Assembly (NCBI GenBank): GCA_013407085.1
Contig: JACCGJ010019906.1
Span: 33,919 to 97,918 of the forward strand
From: Atriophallophorus winterbourni
Lineage: Eukaryota; Platyhelminthes; Trematoda; Plagiorchiida; Microphallidae
Direction of reading: 5' to 3'
Length of the DNA: 64,000 nt
A model generated the notes under the pieces. It was not told the DNA's origin and searched no databases. It saw only the letters and a program-made list of their open reading frames with translations. A program made the translations under genes and the position numbers. Below, in pieces: positions 34,440-46,331 of this stretch (the stretch's first letter is position 1; each line of letters starts with the position of its first letter).

Positions 34440-37420
34440 CATATATTCGAACGCTCAGTGTTTAACATAGAAAATAGCTGAAATAAGTCAGCTTTGTGAC
34501 AGACGTTCACCCGATTTGGTTGCAGTTACCGAGACTTGGTTCCAGCTTTACATGACTCATTCTGAGCTCTCGATTCCGGACATGGCACTTCTCCATCGCA
34601 ATCGCCTAAGATCCGGCGGTGGAGTTTCAGTCGATTTTCATGAACGTTTAGCGCGGTGTATAGAAATCGTACATCTCGCGTTTAGCATTCCTGAAACAAT
34701 GTGGCGTTTAATAAGCTTATTCAATGTAGATAAATATAAAATCGGCGTTATTTATCGCTCACCGTCATTCGAAATCTCATCCAATGTCAAAACTAATCGA
34801 ATGATCTCAATACATTACAAGCTGCCAGAATAAAAATTGTTGATAATTGGTGATTTTAATCTCCGCGTCTGTTTTCAAGATGTGAACACTTCCTGCATCT
34901 GTTTGTAAACAAATTAGAGGATTTAAACAAATTGCTTCACTGCACAACCACTTTGACCAGCCGACTCGCATACGGGGTCTTGACTAACCTGCAACCATTG
35001 AGCTTGTCTTAACGCCTGAAGAAACCGCGGTAGAAGACATACAATACCTGGAACATTGTAAAAGTGTGATTATGCAGTGCTTGTCTTTGATTATGTTTGC
35101 AGTGATAAACAATTTGACGAGCATACAAATGTATTAGGGAAAAAACAATCTCAATTTTAAATACCAGCATCAAGGATGCATACACTCAGGAGTTTAATTG
35201 CATGGATTCTGGTTCAGATTAAAATACATTTCTAAATTACTTGAATTTGAAGAATGACGAAAACTGGAGTTTCATTCCACACAAACGCAACCACAACTTC
35301 TAGTTTTATCCGAAGTAGAACTAAGAATTTGTTAGCTATGAAGAAAGAGTCTATGTTAACTCATAAGAATTTTGATATTGAAGCAACTTGGAAGCGATTC
35401 TGTAAGATACGCAAACACCCCACAACTCTTGTAAGAGTAGATCGCATGCAGTGCCATTTGAACTTGCTCGAGAGTATGCTAAAATTCCTAAGATTTGCTA
35501 CAAGATAGGTAATGAGCGATCAAGAAGCGAAGTGGACGTATTCTCCGTACGAACGCTTAATGCATCGGCTCAGTCTAACCAAGATACCCCAATGCTTTAG
35601 CATACTCTTACTCACTCGTCTTCAATACTAAGCGTTTTATCCCATATCACGTTTTACCCAATTTGCCACATTTGGAACTACTTAGTGAAAGGATTTTCAA
35701 TTAATAAATGTTTGGACGAAAAATTTGTGAACTTTACCAAAACAAGTCCCCTTGCACAGACAAAATTACCTCGCCATACTTCGCAGTTGTCGCATTACTT
35801 TGACTGCTTCTTTCACGCACTTATTCAATCTCAGCTTACATAGAGGAAAAATGCAACCAAAATGGAAAGCAGGTTTAATAACTCCTAATTATAACGACGG
35901 TAGCTGTTTGAACACAGCAAACTATAGACCGGTAATGCTACTTCCGGTGATCTCCAAATTAAGTGAATGCGTTGTAACTGCACGCATAAGAGAACGTTTT
36001 GAAAGCCAACACCGTTTTCGAAGAAATCGCTGGTGTGTATCTTACAACGTTCGAGGATTGGGCCAAGAAACTCGACAAAAATGTTGCTGTACATGTTATT
36101 TTAGTAGTCAGTCTACTACACCCTCTCTGCATAACTCTAATTGTGTTACTCTGTGAATCACTCCCTGCTGAGCCAATTGGCTGGAAATCTGTTATAGTAT
36201 CTTTGATTTTCAAAACTTGAGTGCGTTCAGAACGATCAAATTACAGGCTCGAAACCCTTTTGTTAACCGGGTCTAATTTGAACAAAATGGATCCTGGCGA
36301 ACAAATTGAGTACATACATTGGAGAAAATAGGCAGTTTTTCGGAGCGAAACACGGTTTAAGTAAGAAATACTCCTGTCTTACTAATCTCTTGTTTATCCT
36401 AGACGATCGGACTGGAGCAGTTGATTTTGAGGATATATGCTACCTCGAAATGTCAAAAGCAATTGACTGCGCAAAGCACACCATCTCTTTTAGAAACTGA
36501 AACGTTGTTGTATAACTAGCAGACTATTAGCCTGGTAAGAATATTGCCTCTGTGATCGCCTTGTTCAAGTCCCTGTTGACTGTACTTTGTCGAAGTCGAT
36601 AGCCATGAGAATAGGTTCTCGGATTAATCCTCTCCGCACTTCATGCCAATGGCATACCGGCTTTCATCAATTGTGAGATTGTACTGTTCGCGGACAATAT
36701 AAAAGTGTGGTGGAGCATAAATAAGCTATAAGCCAGCGAAGTGCTGGATCTGAAAAACCTCAACGCTTAGACCCAAAAAATCGCCCATTCTGCAATTTAA
36801 AAAGTGTCGCATATTGAACCTTGGAAAATATGCAGAGTTTAAATGATCTCTTAGTGTGCACAACCTCAAGTTGTCCACAAAACAGAAGGTCTTGGGTATG
36901 TGGATAAGCAACACTCTAGGGAAGTCGAAACACTGCAACTCGGTGACAGAAATAGTCACTTTTAAAGAAACGTTCAGAAATTCTCCAAACAGCAGATTCC
37001 ACTTATAATGAACGCCTGCGTGAGACCGATTATGAAATATGCAGAATTAACTTAGTCGCCATGGATTAAAAAAGACGTTGCGATTTCACAAAAGAATATA
37101 CCATCCAGCTAGAAATCTTTTCACGAGACTGATACGGAAATCTCACAATGAGTTTATCACAAGCATAAACTTAATCGATTACCGATGTCATCGTTTTCAA
37201 TGAGATTTTAACTTAGGGTACAATATTTTGACTATCGCAAATCACCCTTTGTAATGTTTAATTTATCAATGGGCTTCGCAGAAGACAATGGCCCACATAT
37301 TGAATCTGACTGTCTCACACGCACGACTCAACTATAGACGACATTTTTATTGTCGTGAGAGTTTGTTATACGTGAAACAATCTATCTCAGTAAGTTTCAA
37401 ACTCCTCAAACCAAAACATG
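34440..37420 (+). mobile_element. CR1/Jockey-like retrotransposon, near full-length fossil
   Basis: The endonuclease starts around 34500 (LVAVTETWFQ, then RSGGGVSVDF and KIGVIYRSPS, then IIGDFNLR at ~34838). RT motifs follow from 35850: MQPKWKAGLITP, ANYRPVMLLPVISKL near 35920, then FFGAKHGLSKKYSCLTNLL near 36335 and a degraded palm EMSKAIDCAKH near 36447. The catalytic box near 36690 reads FADN. The C-terminal RRHFYCRESLLYVKQSIS is near 37335-37395. Frame breaks occur throughout. This order (EN, RT, C-terminus) identifies the superfamily. Confidence 0.82.
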
Positions 37421-38284
37421 TATAAGTGAAATCTTGAGGCCTTTTGGCTCCTAACCCATGCAATGAAGAAAGCTGTAGATCCTGACCCGATGGTTCTAAT
37501 TATGTCCCTACAACTGTGCTAACGAAACCACTTTTAAGTTTTACCTCATTTTCGAAATGTTCAGTAATTAACCGGATCTTACTTTTACATTTACATCAAT
37601 TGCCGTTCACAATTTCGTGGTTTTTCGTAAAGCTATACGCGTTTTAGTCCAATTTAATCGAATTTAATTAATTTGGAACCGATATTTCTTTGAAGATATT
37701 CTGTACGATCTGTCGAGGTCTTTCTTGAGTTGCGTGAATGTTTTGTTAATATTAGAACGCTGACGATGTTCACATCGATGATCAACAGGCCTATGCGAAA
37801 GATTACCATCATCTTATCATCCACAAGTGTTACAGTTCTTGCGCAACGAACGTACTAGTAATAGTTTCTAATGCAGTAGTCGGTATTGCCAAATATTGCT
37901 TTTAACAAATGTGAAATGTTCTTAGCCAATTCGTGTGTTTGCAATCACATTTCATCAAAGATACAACGCCAATGGACGCCTATCGAATATATCTTCAGAA
38001 GTCCATAGAACAAGTGGATCTAAGCAGATTCTTGTTAAAGCCTGAACAACGATTCTGCCTTAATTCCAAGCAGTTCTCGGAAAACGGTTCTATTACCGTT
38101 ACTCATAATTATATTAATTATAAGGCTGGAAATGAACTCTTACCGACCTTTGATAAAGTATAATTCATACGTATCTCTATGATCACATTCGGTAGGAAGC
38201 ACTGTTGCCTTGACATTTTCTGGCTTCATGATTACTGTTTTTTCCTATTTTTGAAGAGGTGCTTGCTGCTCCGTATGCTTGAAG
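37421..38284. other. No recognised gene
   Basis: The plus-strand frame 37933-38163 (MDAYRIYLQKSIEQVDLS) has coding-like composition but no family or firm splice sites. Confidence 0.35.
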
Positions 38285-38461
38285 TTAATCCTGTCTAATT
38301 GATTTTCTTATACTACTAGCTATGTTATTTAACAGTTCTTCTGCCTGATTTTCCGTTGAATGTTTCAAGGTATATTCTAAACACAGAATGCCATATGCAG
38401 CTTTTAAATTGTTTGTACGTCGCGATGATTTTAAAATAATTTCTAACAAACATTGTTCAGT
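38285..38461 (-). CDS. Possible terminal exon of an unrecognised host gene
   Basis: A strong acceptor (pyrimidine-rich ACACACCTCTCTTGCAG ending at 38462) leads directly into 58 codons and a TAA. The predicted segment is amphipathic and helical: TEQCLLEIILKSSRRTNN, then LKAAYGILCLEYTLK, then QAEELLNNIASSIRKSI. It begins in phase 0. The family is not recognised. A partner exon in matching phase may be 42596-42402; the intron would then contain RTE copy 2. Confidence 0.4.
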   Translation of the reverse strand, partial: TEQCLLEIILKSSRRTNNLKAAYGILCLEYTLKHSTENQAEELLNNIASSIRKSIRQD

Positions 38462-39290
38462 CTGCAAGAGAGGTGTGTCTAATTAGCTTATAATCTTTAA
38501 ATTTTGTTAAGCAATATTAGCAACGAGAATAACAGAGAAACATTTATCTTTCGCAGTTTAACGAATGGCGGAATAATGTGTTCACCTCTAATAATGTATT
38601 CAGTAGCAAACAATTTCAATATATCTTGTCATCCCATGTACATTTTATGTTATCTATCTCCCTTTCTAAATCTCAACATGGCAACAACATATCATCCAGA
38701 AGCTTTAAGTCTGTTTATCTTGTTTTTGCCCCTGTTAATCAACAATCTTCATAGATGTCTCGAGATACTAACTCGCCTAAATGACTAGAGCATAAACACC
38801 CAAGGTGTGCATTGTGAGCGCATCATTATCATTATTGACCGTATAACATAATCATGTATTCCGAATGAAAAGTACATATCAATTTAGCGACGTTAACAAA
38901 GATAAGTTTCACTCATTAGCTCAATCACTTTATGGTCAAAATGGCGTGATTTTCATTTAGCAGTTGAGAGTTGAACTTACTTTTTCTAAACCTAACTAGG
39001 ACGCTTGGAACCACGAATTAAAATTGAACTGCCAAGCACACTTTTTGACCAACTCGTGTGTCCAATATTCAAATAGGCCTCATATTTATACTAGAAATAT
39101 TTCCTATTTTTTATGTGGCTTACACATAGAAAGTCTTCGCAGTTTCAAATCTAAATCAAATCGATTATATAAAACACGACCGATTTTCATTAATGTGCTA
39201 GATGAAAACATTGAAACTAACAATGAATTGGAGCTATCTCCGGATCACATATCTCTTTTTAGTAAAGTAACTGGTTTAATTTTGTTCTAG
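38462..39290. other. No recognised gene
   Basis: Two plus-strand open frames (38504-38788 and 39024-39290) lack motifs. The second ends exactly where the 5' end of RTE copy 2 begins, so it may be flanking sequence cut by the insertion. Confidence 0.35.
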
Positions 39291-42152
39291 GAGGCAGCGA
39301 TTCTATCCTCATCATCTCTCCCGGAGTTGTGGAGCGCTGAGACTGGACCTTACCGTGGTGCGATGGTTTGTGTACCTCTATGACCCATTGAGCTATGCTG
39401 GGTGGTGATCTCCGAGCACCTTCAGAGTCACTCATACCAGGAAGGTCAATGGATAGCGGTCAGACGAAAACGATCTCAACCTATACCGCTGCCTTGTGGG
39501 TCAGGCGTTTTAGCCAAAGGCTTTGGTCACGAAACCTAATTGTTCTCCTGTCTAGGGATGGGCGATCCGGCACTATCTCAGCCCGCATACAACCATGACT
39601 TTGACTATTATTATGAAACCCAACTCCATAGCGCATCGGCAAACGCGCACGATAAACAGGGTCGCCTTACCTGCTGCATAGAGCAGGGCGGGTAAGCGAA
39701 AACAAGCTACTGCTGGCCCTACTCTTCAAAATGTTTCTGACCCTTCCCCTCCCCCACTTACTCCTAACAACACTCCGTCTGTAAATCCTAGTTTTAGAAA
39801 AGACCGCGCTGAACATGTTGGAGCGTTTTCTGTTCGCCAATTTACAGATCGCTTTCTGAAACCACGGACCTCTGCTCACATCGGTGCCATGAATGTCAGA
39901 ACTCTCAGACAAATAGGCCAGTAAGCTGCATTGACTCTTACTCTAGATAGTCTAGCTATTGATGTTTGCTGTTTATCGGAAACGCGCTTATATGATCCGT
40001 TTATAATAACTGAACTTACTGCTCCAAACCGTTCAACTCGCTACTTTTTTGCTGCTCTGGTGATCCTGTAGCTGACATTTCAGGACAGGCAGGTGTTGGT
40101 ATATTGTTGAATTCGCGTGCCGAATCCTGTCTAATCGATTGGATTCCTTGCAACAGCAGGATGTGCGCAATTAGACTAGCCACTAATATTAGACCAAACT
40201 CAAAATCTTTTAATCTGAGATGCTTGTTTATTGTAGCAACTTACGCCCCGACTAACACCGGTTCCGTAGAAGAACGCCTTCTACGACAATCTTTATGCTC
40301 TTTTGCGACGTGCAAGAAGCTCCGATATTGTTGTCTTAGCGGGAGATATGAATGCCAGACTAGGTCGCTTAGATACATCTGAATCACAATTAGGTGGCAT
40401 GTTTCGTCTTGAAGGCCAGCGCACAGATAACGGTGAACGGTTTATACAATTCTGTGCACAATCTCGATTAGTCATTAGCAGCAACTCCTTTCGCCATAAA
40501 AGATGTCAATGTGCCACATGGCGCTCGCCGGATGGAAGCCAACCTTCGGCCCAAATCGACCATATCGCCGTAAGTACTCGCTGGAGAGGTTGCATTGAGG
40601 ACTGCCGCTCATTTCGTAATAGTAGATTCAGATCATGCTCTTGTGCGATATAGGTTCTCGTTAAAGTTCTCCGGTACGAAGCCTTCGACTGGGACACGCA
40701 TTGTGGTCGATAAATTCTCTCTGCCTGCAGTTCAAGACATTTATAGGACCACCTTGAGTAACTCACGCCCAGTTGCCCCGTGTGCAACTGTCGATGAAAG
40801 GTGGAACAAAATAGCTGGGATTTTGCGAGCCACCGCAATGAGAGCCTGCGAGACTACACAATCATCCCAGGAGTCCCACTGGATTTAACAACGCTCTATT
40901 AAAATTCTTCACCGGTGATGCCAAAGACCACATGGTCCTGGGCACAAGACAGAGCGTAGACGCGTGAGAAATGAACTCAAACGTCCCTCCAAGTTGGGGC
41001 GAATCGGTTATCATACCTATATTTAAAAAGGTGTGCGAAGCTCATGCTCTAACCACCGTGGGATAAGTCTCACTGTCATCATTACGAGATTATTAGCGTC
41101 CATATGCCTTCGAAGATTAACATCGCATGAGTAATCACAGATCCGAGAGCAGCAAGCTGGCTTCCGACTTGGCAGAGGCTGTGTCAACCACATTTTTACT
41201 CTTCGACGTATCTTGGAACTGCGGCACACCTATCAACAGCCGACAATAGCCATGTTTTTAGACTTCAAAGGAGCTTTTGATTCAGTCGATCGAAATGTTC
41301 TGTTTAACACCTTGCTGTGCAAATGCGTTCCACGAAAGTATCTGAACATACTACGTGCACTTTATGTTCATACATCCCGATGCGTTAAGGTTTACAACGA
41401 ACTCTCTCCCAAATTCCACACCACTAATGGCGTCCGACAAGGGTGTCCAATTTCTCCGTTTTTGTTCAATTTTGTAATTGATGCTATCATGAAATTATGC
41501 AGCGACGGTGCCCCAGCCTTCGGAGTTCACATAATGCCAGGCGGCAAGCTTCTCGACTTGGACTATGCTGATTATATAGTTCTGCTCATCGATTCGTACA
41601 CAGATGCACATGCGATACTGAACAAGCTATCTAGTATTGTGCTCGCATTTGGAATGCGTTTTGCAGTGCAGTGTCCTGCTGCAAGACATCGACTTATCAA
41701 ACAGCACTTCATTACTTGACAATCAGCCGCTTGAGATTGTAGATCGCTTTACGTATCTCGGTAGTTGTATTAATAATTCTGCATCGTTAGATGACGAGGT
41801 CTCGGCACGCATTTCTAAAGCGACCGTAGCATTCCGCAACACAGGTCACCTCTGGCGTTAGAAAGGACTGTCTCTGTTACTTACCTATGATGCATGACAA
41901 TGAAAGCCGCAAGGAAGCTACCCTGCTGATGTCGCTCTACTCGTTCACGAAACTTGTTTGAATGCATGTTCCATTTGAGGTGTAGGCACATCTACACAGT
42001 TTGCTTGCGCTTACTCTTCTATAGAATCCGAAACTATTTAAGTCCCGCCCTTCCCTATCTTTCAGAATTTTACTTTTTCATGGTTGTGTGGCAGTTAAGC
42101 ATTCGGTACGCGCTACCGGTGTAATGCTGTCTAGGATGATGATAATGATGTG
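39291..42152 (+). mobile_element. RTE-like non-LTR retrotransposon, copy 2 (full span, decayed)
   Basis: It starts with a ~590-bp GC-richer 5' UTR (39291-39880). Endonuclease motifs follow: AMNVRTLRQIGQ at ~39890, CCLSETRL at ~39970, GDMNARLGRLDTSE at ~40345 and QIDHIAVSTRWRG at ~40553. RT follows from 41000 with the intact segment 41213-41719: LDFKGAFDSVDRNVLF, then GVRQGCPISPFLFNFVID, then LDYADY where the family has YADD. The thumb YLGSCINNS lies near 41755. Part of the C-terminal domain is deleted after 41870. The 3' end is a GATGATGATAATGATG tail at 42135-42152. Many stops in the endonuclease. Confidence 0.88.
41213..41719 (+). pseudogene. RTE-like reverse transcriptase fragment with mutated catalytic box
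   Basis: The 168-residue open segment covers RT palm motifs A to C. Motif A is LDFKGAFDSVD, followed by VRQGCPISPF. Motif C reads YADY at about 41564-41575, so the second catalytic aspartate is replaced by tyrosine (one base change, GAT to TAT). The frame then shifts; the thumb is in the frame 41637-41861. Confidence 0.88.
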
Positions 42153-42401
42153 GAGTAATGTTGTGAATAACGTGAACAGATCCAGATGGTTCTTATTCAA
42201 TTGATATTCCGCATTATAATCAATGAAATAATTTCTCGAGTATAATTACCCATATTAAATTGTTTACAATTTTTCCTACGTGTGAAATATTCTCAAACTG
42301 CTGAGCTAGATGATTTCTAAAACGAATATTCGTTCCAATAAAAATGGTTAAATTGTAACATGCATTTTAAAAGATACTTCTCTCATCTTCACAATTTTTA
42401 C

Positions 42402-42596
42402 TGCGTAGGATCTGACATGAATTATACTTATATTTGCAAAATGAATATAGTTGTGAAACGAGTTTATGCCCTCAAAGCTGATTTCAATTGCACATGAGAA
42501 GATATTAAAGCTCTGAACATCGTTACTTTTAATTAGATCTGTGAGTCTGGTGGAGAATCCCCATTGCCTTATTTCTTTGCGCTCAGTTTCACTCAT
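42402..42596 (-). CDS. Possible first coding exon of an unrecognised host gene
   Basis: An ATG at 42596-42594 opens MSETERKEIRQWGFSTRL, then TDLIKSNDVQSFNIFS. The 65-codon stretch ends at a possible donor GCA|GTAAAA (42401), phase 0. No family recognised. It lies just right of RTE copy 2 on the opposite strand. Whether it joins the 38461-38285 exon is a guess based on strand and phase. Confidence 0.3.
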
Positions 42597-42599
42597 TGA

Positions 42600-43929
42600 A
42601 AACCTATCAGAAATAGGTCATCTAATATTAAACTTCAATTTCGGAAAATAGTAAACTAAAACCCGTGTAAATATCACAAACTTGATGCAGCACATTTTTA
42701 CACTGTACGAAAAGAGTAGATTTAGTGGATGATCAAAGTCTCATATCCAAGTTTTTGGAATTCACGCATTATCTTCATTAAGATAGATTGCTTGTTTGTG
42801 ATTTTGGTGCTTAAATATCCTTCAAGGTCAAACGCAAGATACTTTTCTATGGAGTAAGAAGTTTGCACTCTTTACTCAACTTGAAGTTTAACGAACAGAA
42901 AATCAAAAATATTGAATGAATATAATGCATCAAATCGAAGTTCATACAATAAACGAAAAGCTTCAACTGTCATAATTATGTTTACAGAACATGCAATCTC
43001 GGAAAAGATGGTATTGCGAGGTAAACATTTAATCGAATCCACCGGAAATAGGCAACAAAATAGAAAGCGCTCAGAACACATGCTGATTTGTTTGGCACAG
43101 AATATATCGATCGCTTGAATTGCCTCACTTTAGCACCAAACATCGCTATAAGGCTAACGGGTTTTTCATTCAGCATTTGTCAATAGTGATCGAAACTGTC
43201 CATTTATGAATCAAATTGTAAAGTCGATTGTGGATTACTTAACCAGAGCGACAGATCATTTCACAAAAAGGTTGTTTTGAATCTTCTGCTTTATCAAGGT
43301 CTACGTTTACTTGTGGAATATTACGAGCAAACTTAAATGTTAGCCTACGTGTGTCAGCTAGTTAGAAGGGTTGCTGACCCTGACTCGCATTATAGTAGGA
43401 GTTGAACATTAAGGACTTTGTTTTCAGTCAGTCCCAACGTTTAGTATCACAATCTTGATGCCATTTTGATTCGGATCGTCTCTGGACTGTATTTAAAATA
43501 ACTGTTCGGTGTTTTCGCGTAATTGTGGAAGGAATGCATTCCCAAATAATAATATGCTAGCCTATAACCCATATTATCTATTGGTAGCTTGATTTTCTAC
43601 ATTATTCACGCCCGCATATTGCTGCCGAGTCACGTGAAAACTTCCGAACCTTCAGAGGCTAATACAGTTATCATCAATAGAAACACATCAAAACTTAGTT
43701 GTGGAAAATCTGTTCTGTTGTTCAAGATGCGAATAAATTTGACTTAGCCAAATCTCTTAATGTTTTGGATTAAGAATAAGCTTCAAATTATACAAGTTGA
43801 TTAAAGCTTTTAATGATCTAAAAAGCAAATACTTTACAACAATTATTGATTTAAATATCAGGAATGCATAAAAACAACAAACACATGTTGTCATTATGGA
43901 AATTCAGCTTATGTACTGAGGTGTGTGGT
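42600..43929. other. No recognised gene
   Basis: The open frames at 42872-43176 on both strands overlap each other and carry no motif. Nothing else seen. Confidence 0.4.
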
Positions 43930-44235
43930 TGGATTTGGTCAACACAGCCAGAAACCGGTAGTGGTGTGTAAGTGATGGGGATGTGAGCACCACAATAAAT
44001 TGGTCTTTTATATGCGCCTCGAGCGCTTGGCCAGGAATCACTTTGTGATTCTGTATTTAAACATCGTAGTTGTTTGTAAGAACCCTATATAACAATGGCA
44101 TACAAGTTTAACTTTGTTTACCGCTTTTTCACTTTTTCAAAGCTAACTGAACCTGATCTAACTGTCTTCACCTGATGACGGCAAACAGCCAGAAACCGGT
44201 AGTGGTGTGTTACGGATGGGGATGGGAGCACCACA
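43930..44235 (-). repeat. Tandem dimer of the ~240-bp repeat, subfamily B
   Basis: ACAGCCAGAAACCGGTAGTG occurs at 43944 and again at 44185, a period of 241 bases; the intervening sequence contains GTTTACCGCTTTTTCACT as in other units. On the minus strand the dimer directly follows the coding end of a CR1-like fragment, so it may be that element's 3' UTR. Confidence 0.8.
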
Positions 44236-44740
44236 ATGCATACTTTTCAAGTTCAGACGTGAACATGTTCAGGTTTGTTGTACAAATGATATGTGGGGGC
44301 AGAGAGTTCCATATTAAACAAAATCGGACAGCAAAATAGAACCTTTGTAAATTTGATCTGGAGTGTGGAATGATTATCTGGCAGCCATGATATCGGCTGC
44401 CACGTGCTTTAACAGATTGAACAGATGTTAAAATGGGTGATTCACTGTATGCTTAATGTTAAATAGCACGATCAAAACACCGCTGACACGGCGGTACGAA
44501 AAGTCAATACTCTCCTCGCCTGTTGTCTCAAGTTTTGTAGTGCAGTTGTTTTCACGCTACAGCAAAGCCATGGCTTTCTCTAACCATGGGGACCATGCTT
44601 GAACAGCGTACTCCATTGATGACCGGATTTAAGTGGTAATTATCGTGGGAGTACCTGCTTTTTGAAACTATCGAAGATCATTCTGAGCAGTGCATATGTT
44701 TGGCAGCGATTTTTTGTATACCACTGAAACTACCGTGAAG
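44235..44740 (-). mobile_element. CR1-like retrotransposon 3' coding end
   Basis: The minus-strand translation has MEYAVQAWSPWLEKAMALL (about 44615-44560) and later RFYFAVRFCLIWNSLPPH and NMFTSELEKYA (44350-44240). These are the two most conserved motifs of the C-terminus. Stops and frame changes between them. Confidence 0.78.
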
Positions 44741-45757
44741 ACTTCAAGTTACTGCTAAGCCACACCCAGGTCATTCCCATCCCTAGCCCATAAAAGTTGG
44801 TGACATAAAACTGACATTTATCTGCAGCAGGTTCGGGGAAAATTAATTAGACTGGGGCATATGTAATTACGCTCGCAATACCCACGAGATGTCATCAAAA
44901 GCTTTGCCGCTTTCTTCGGAATTATTTTGTCTCTAGTTTGTATACTACAAATTTGTGGTAATCTGTACAGCGAGGCGATTTTTATTATCGTCTAATCTTG
45001 AATAATACGATCAAGATGTCTTGGTATAAATGAAATAAAGTATTTCTTGTGCGAAAACATTCTGGTCTGTGAAGAAACGTTTTGTTTGAATTACGGATAA
45101 TGATTAGGATTTAACTAGATTGTTGAAGCGTAGGTAGTAATCAAAACATTCTCCAGCAAATATGTCCAAATTAAGAATTAAATACCCGGCACTGGTTGTG
45201 GTAACAATAGTATCCGAGTGCGAATACAGGCACGTGGATAATAGAAGTTCTCATATGAGTCAATATATAACTGGGAGAAAGTGCAACCGTTGCATTGTAT
45301 ACCTGGTGGCTCCCAATTGAGTTGCCATTCAAACTCGAAATTTCCGAAAGTTTACATATCACCTGCTATTTCTGTTTTAGTACTCATACCGAGTTGGACC
45401 CTACTTTTCAACTACAAAACAACTGTAATGATATATATGTCTGGATTAATGTTATGCAGAGAAATATTTTGTATTACGAAGCTGTATACAAACGAGTTTC
45501 TAGCCATCGTTGTGTAATACCCAGCATATTACGTTGTTTTCTTTTACTCTTATTTCGTCGATATTGTATTGTACGTCGCAAATTTGGTTACCATGGCTAA
45601 AATGGAAGTCGTGGTTGTATTGTTACGTCATTTTTAATTATAATTTTATACACTAATTGATTTAAACGATGAGGCATTAGGACCTATACGCGATATTAAT
45701 CATGAGTGAGCTAATTCTTTGAGGAAGAATCCGAAAAACAATCACCAATCCTCTAAA
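44741..45757. other. No recognised gene
   Basis: Overlapping plus-strand frames at 45281-45600 carry hydrophobic stretches but no motif or convincing splice signals. Confidence 0.35.
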
Positions 45758-46011
45758 ATGGTAAGTTTGACGGTTATTCAACAACAGGATAAAACGAAAC
45801 GCCGTGGTTTTTCCCGTTGGTGCGTTACTTCTCCCCTCGCTTTCATGTTCATTACATTTTCTATGATTGTGCTTCGTTGTATCATGTACTCATTCGGAAA
45901 TTGTAAGCTCAACTGAAATTCACGTTGAATTTAATCGTAGGCCATATCAGTCAATTGATTTTGGAACATGTGAATCAGTATAAACCGAGTTTACAGAAAT
46001 TTCATTATTAG
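45758..46011 (+). CDS. Possible small one-pass membrane protein (62 residues, two tiny introns)
   Basis: The ATG at 45758-45760 is followed at once by a consensus donor GTAAGT; a 27-nt intron (45761-45787) ends in CAACAG. Exon 2 (45788-45902) encodes a basic start, DKTKRRGFSRWC, and one hydrophobic segment, SPLAFMFITFSMIVL (about residues 16-38). A second intron (45903-45940, 38 nt, GTAAGC to CGTAG) joins in phase to exon 3, ending at TAG 46009-46011. The basic N-terminus suggests an N-in orientation. Function unknown. The 27-nt intron is shorter than usual even for flukes; without the second splice the frame stops three codons later. Confidence 0.3.
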
Positions 46012-46331
46012 TTACATTCATTGGAAAAATAAGAGACGATGACATTTTTCTTTGTTTCCTTTTGGCGTCCCCCTCCGCTAAAACAATTTCATTATTAATT
46101 TTCAAAAAGCACCGGAAAGTTAGAAGCGTTTGAGTTCAAAGTTACCTCCATTGCACGAAATTTATCTCTGATCAACTGAGAGGTGAACTCGGTTGACCTA
46201 ACCCGAACACTGAGTGCGTAACCCTCATACCCGAAAAGTTATTACGCATTCATTATTCTCACTAGACAGCAGGCGTTGACACTATTTAAGCTGAGAAAAC
46301 TATTGAGCTTAAGAAAACAACTTGCTACGCG

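Noticed and set aside
37933..38163. Plus-strand host exon
   Set aside because: Looks coding by composition, but flanking splice signals are weak and it matches no family; insufficient support.
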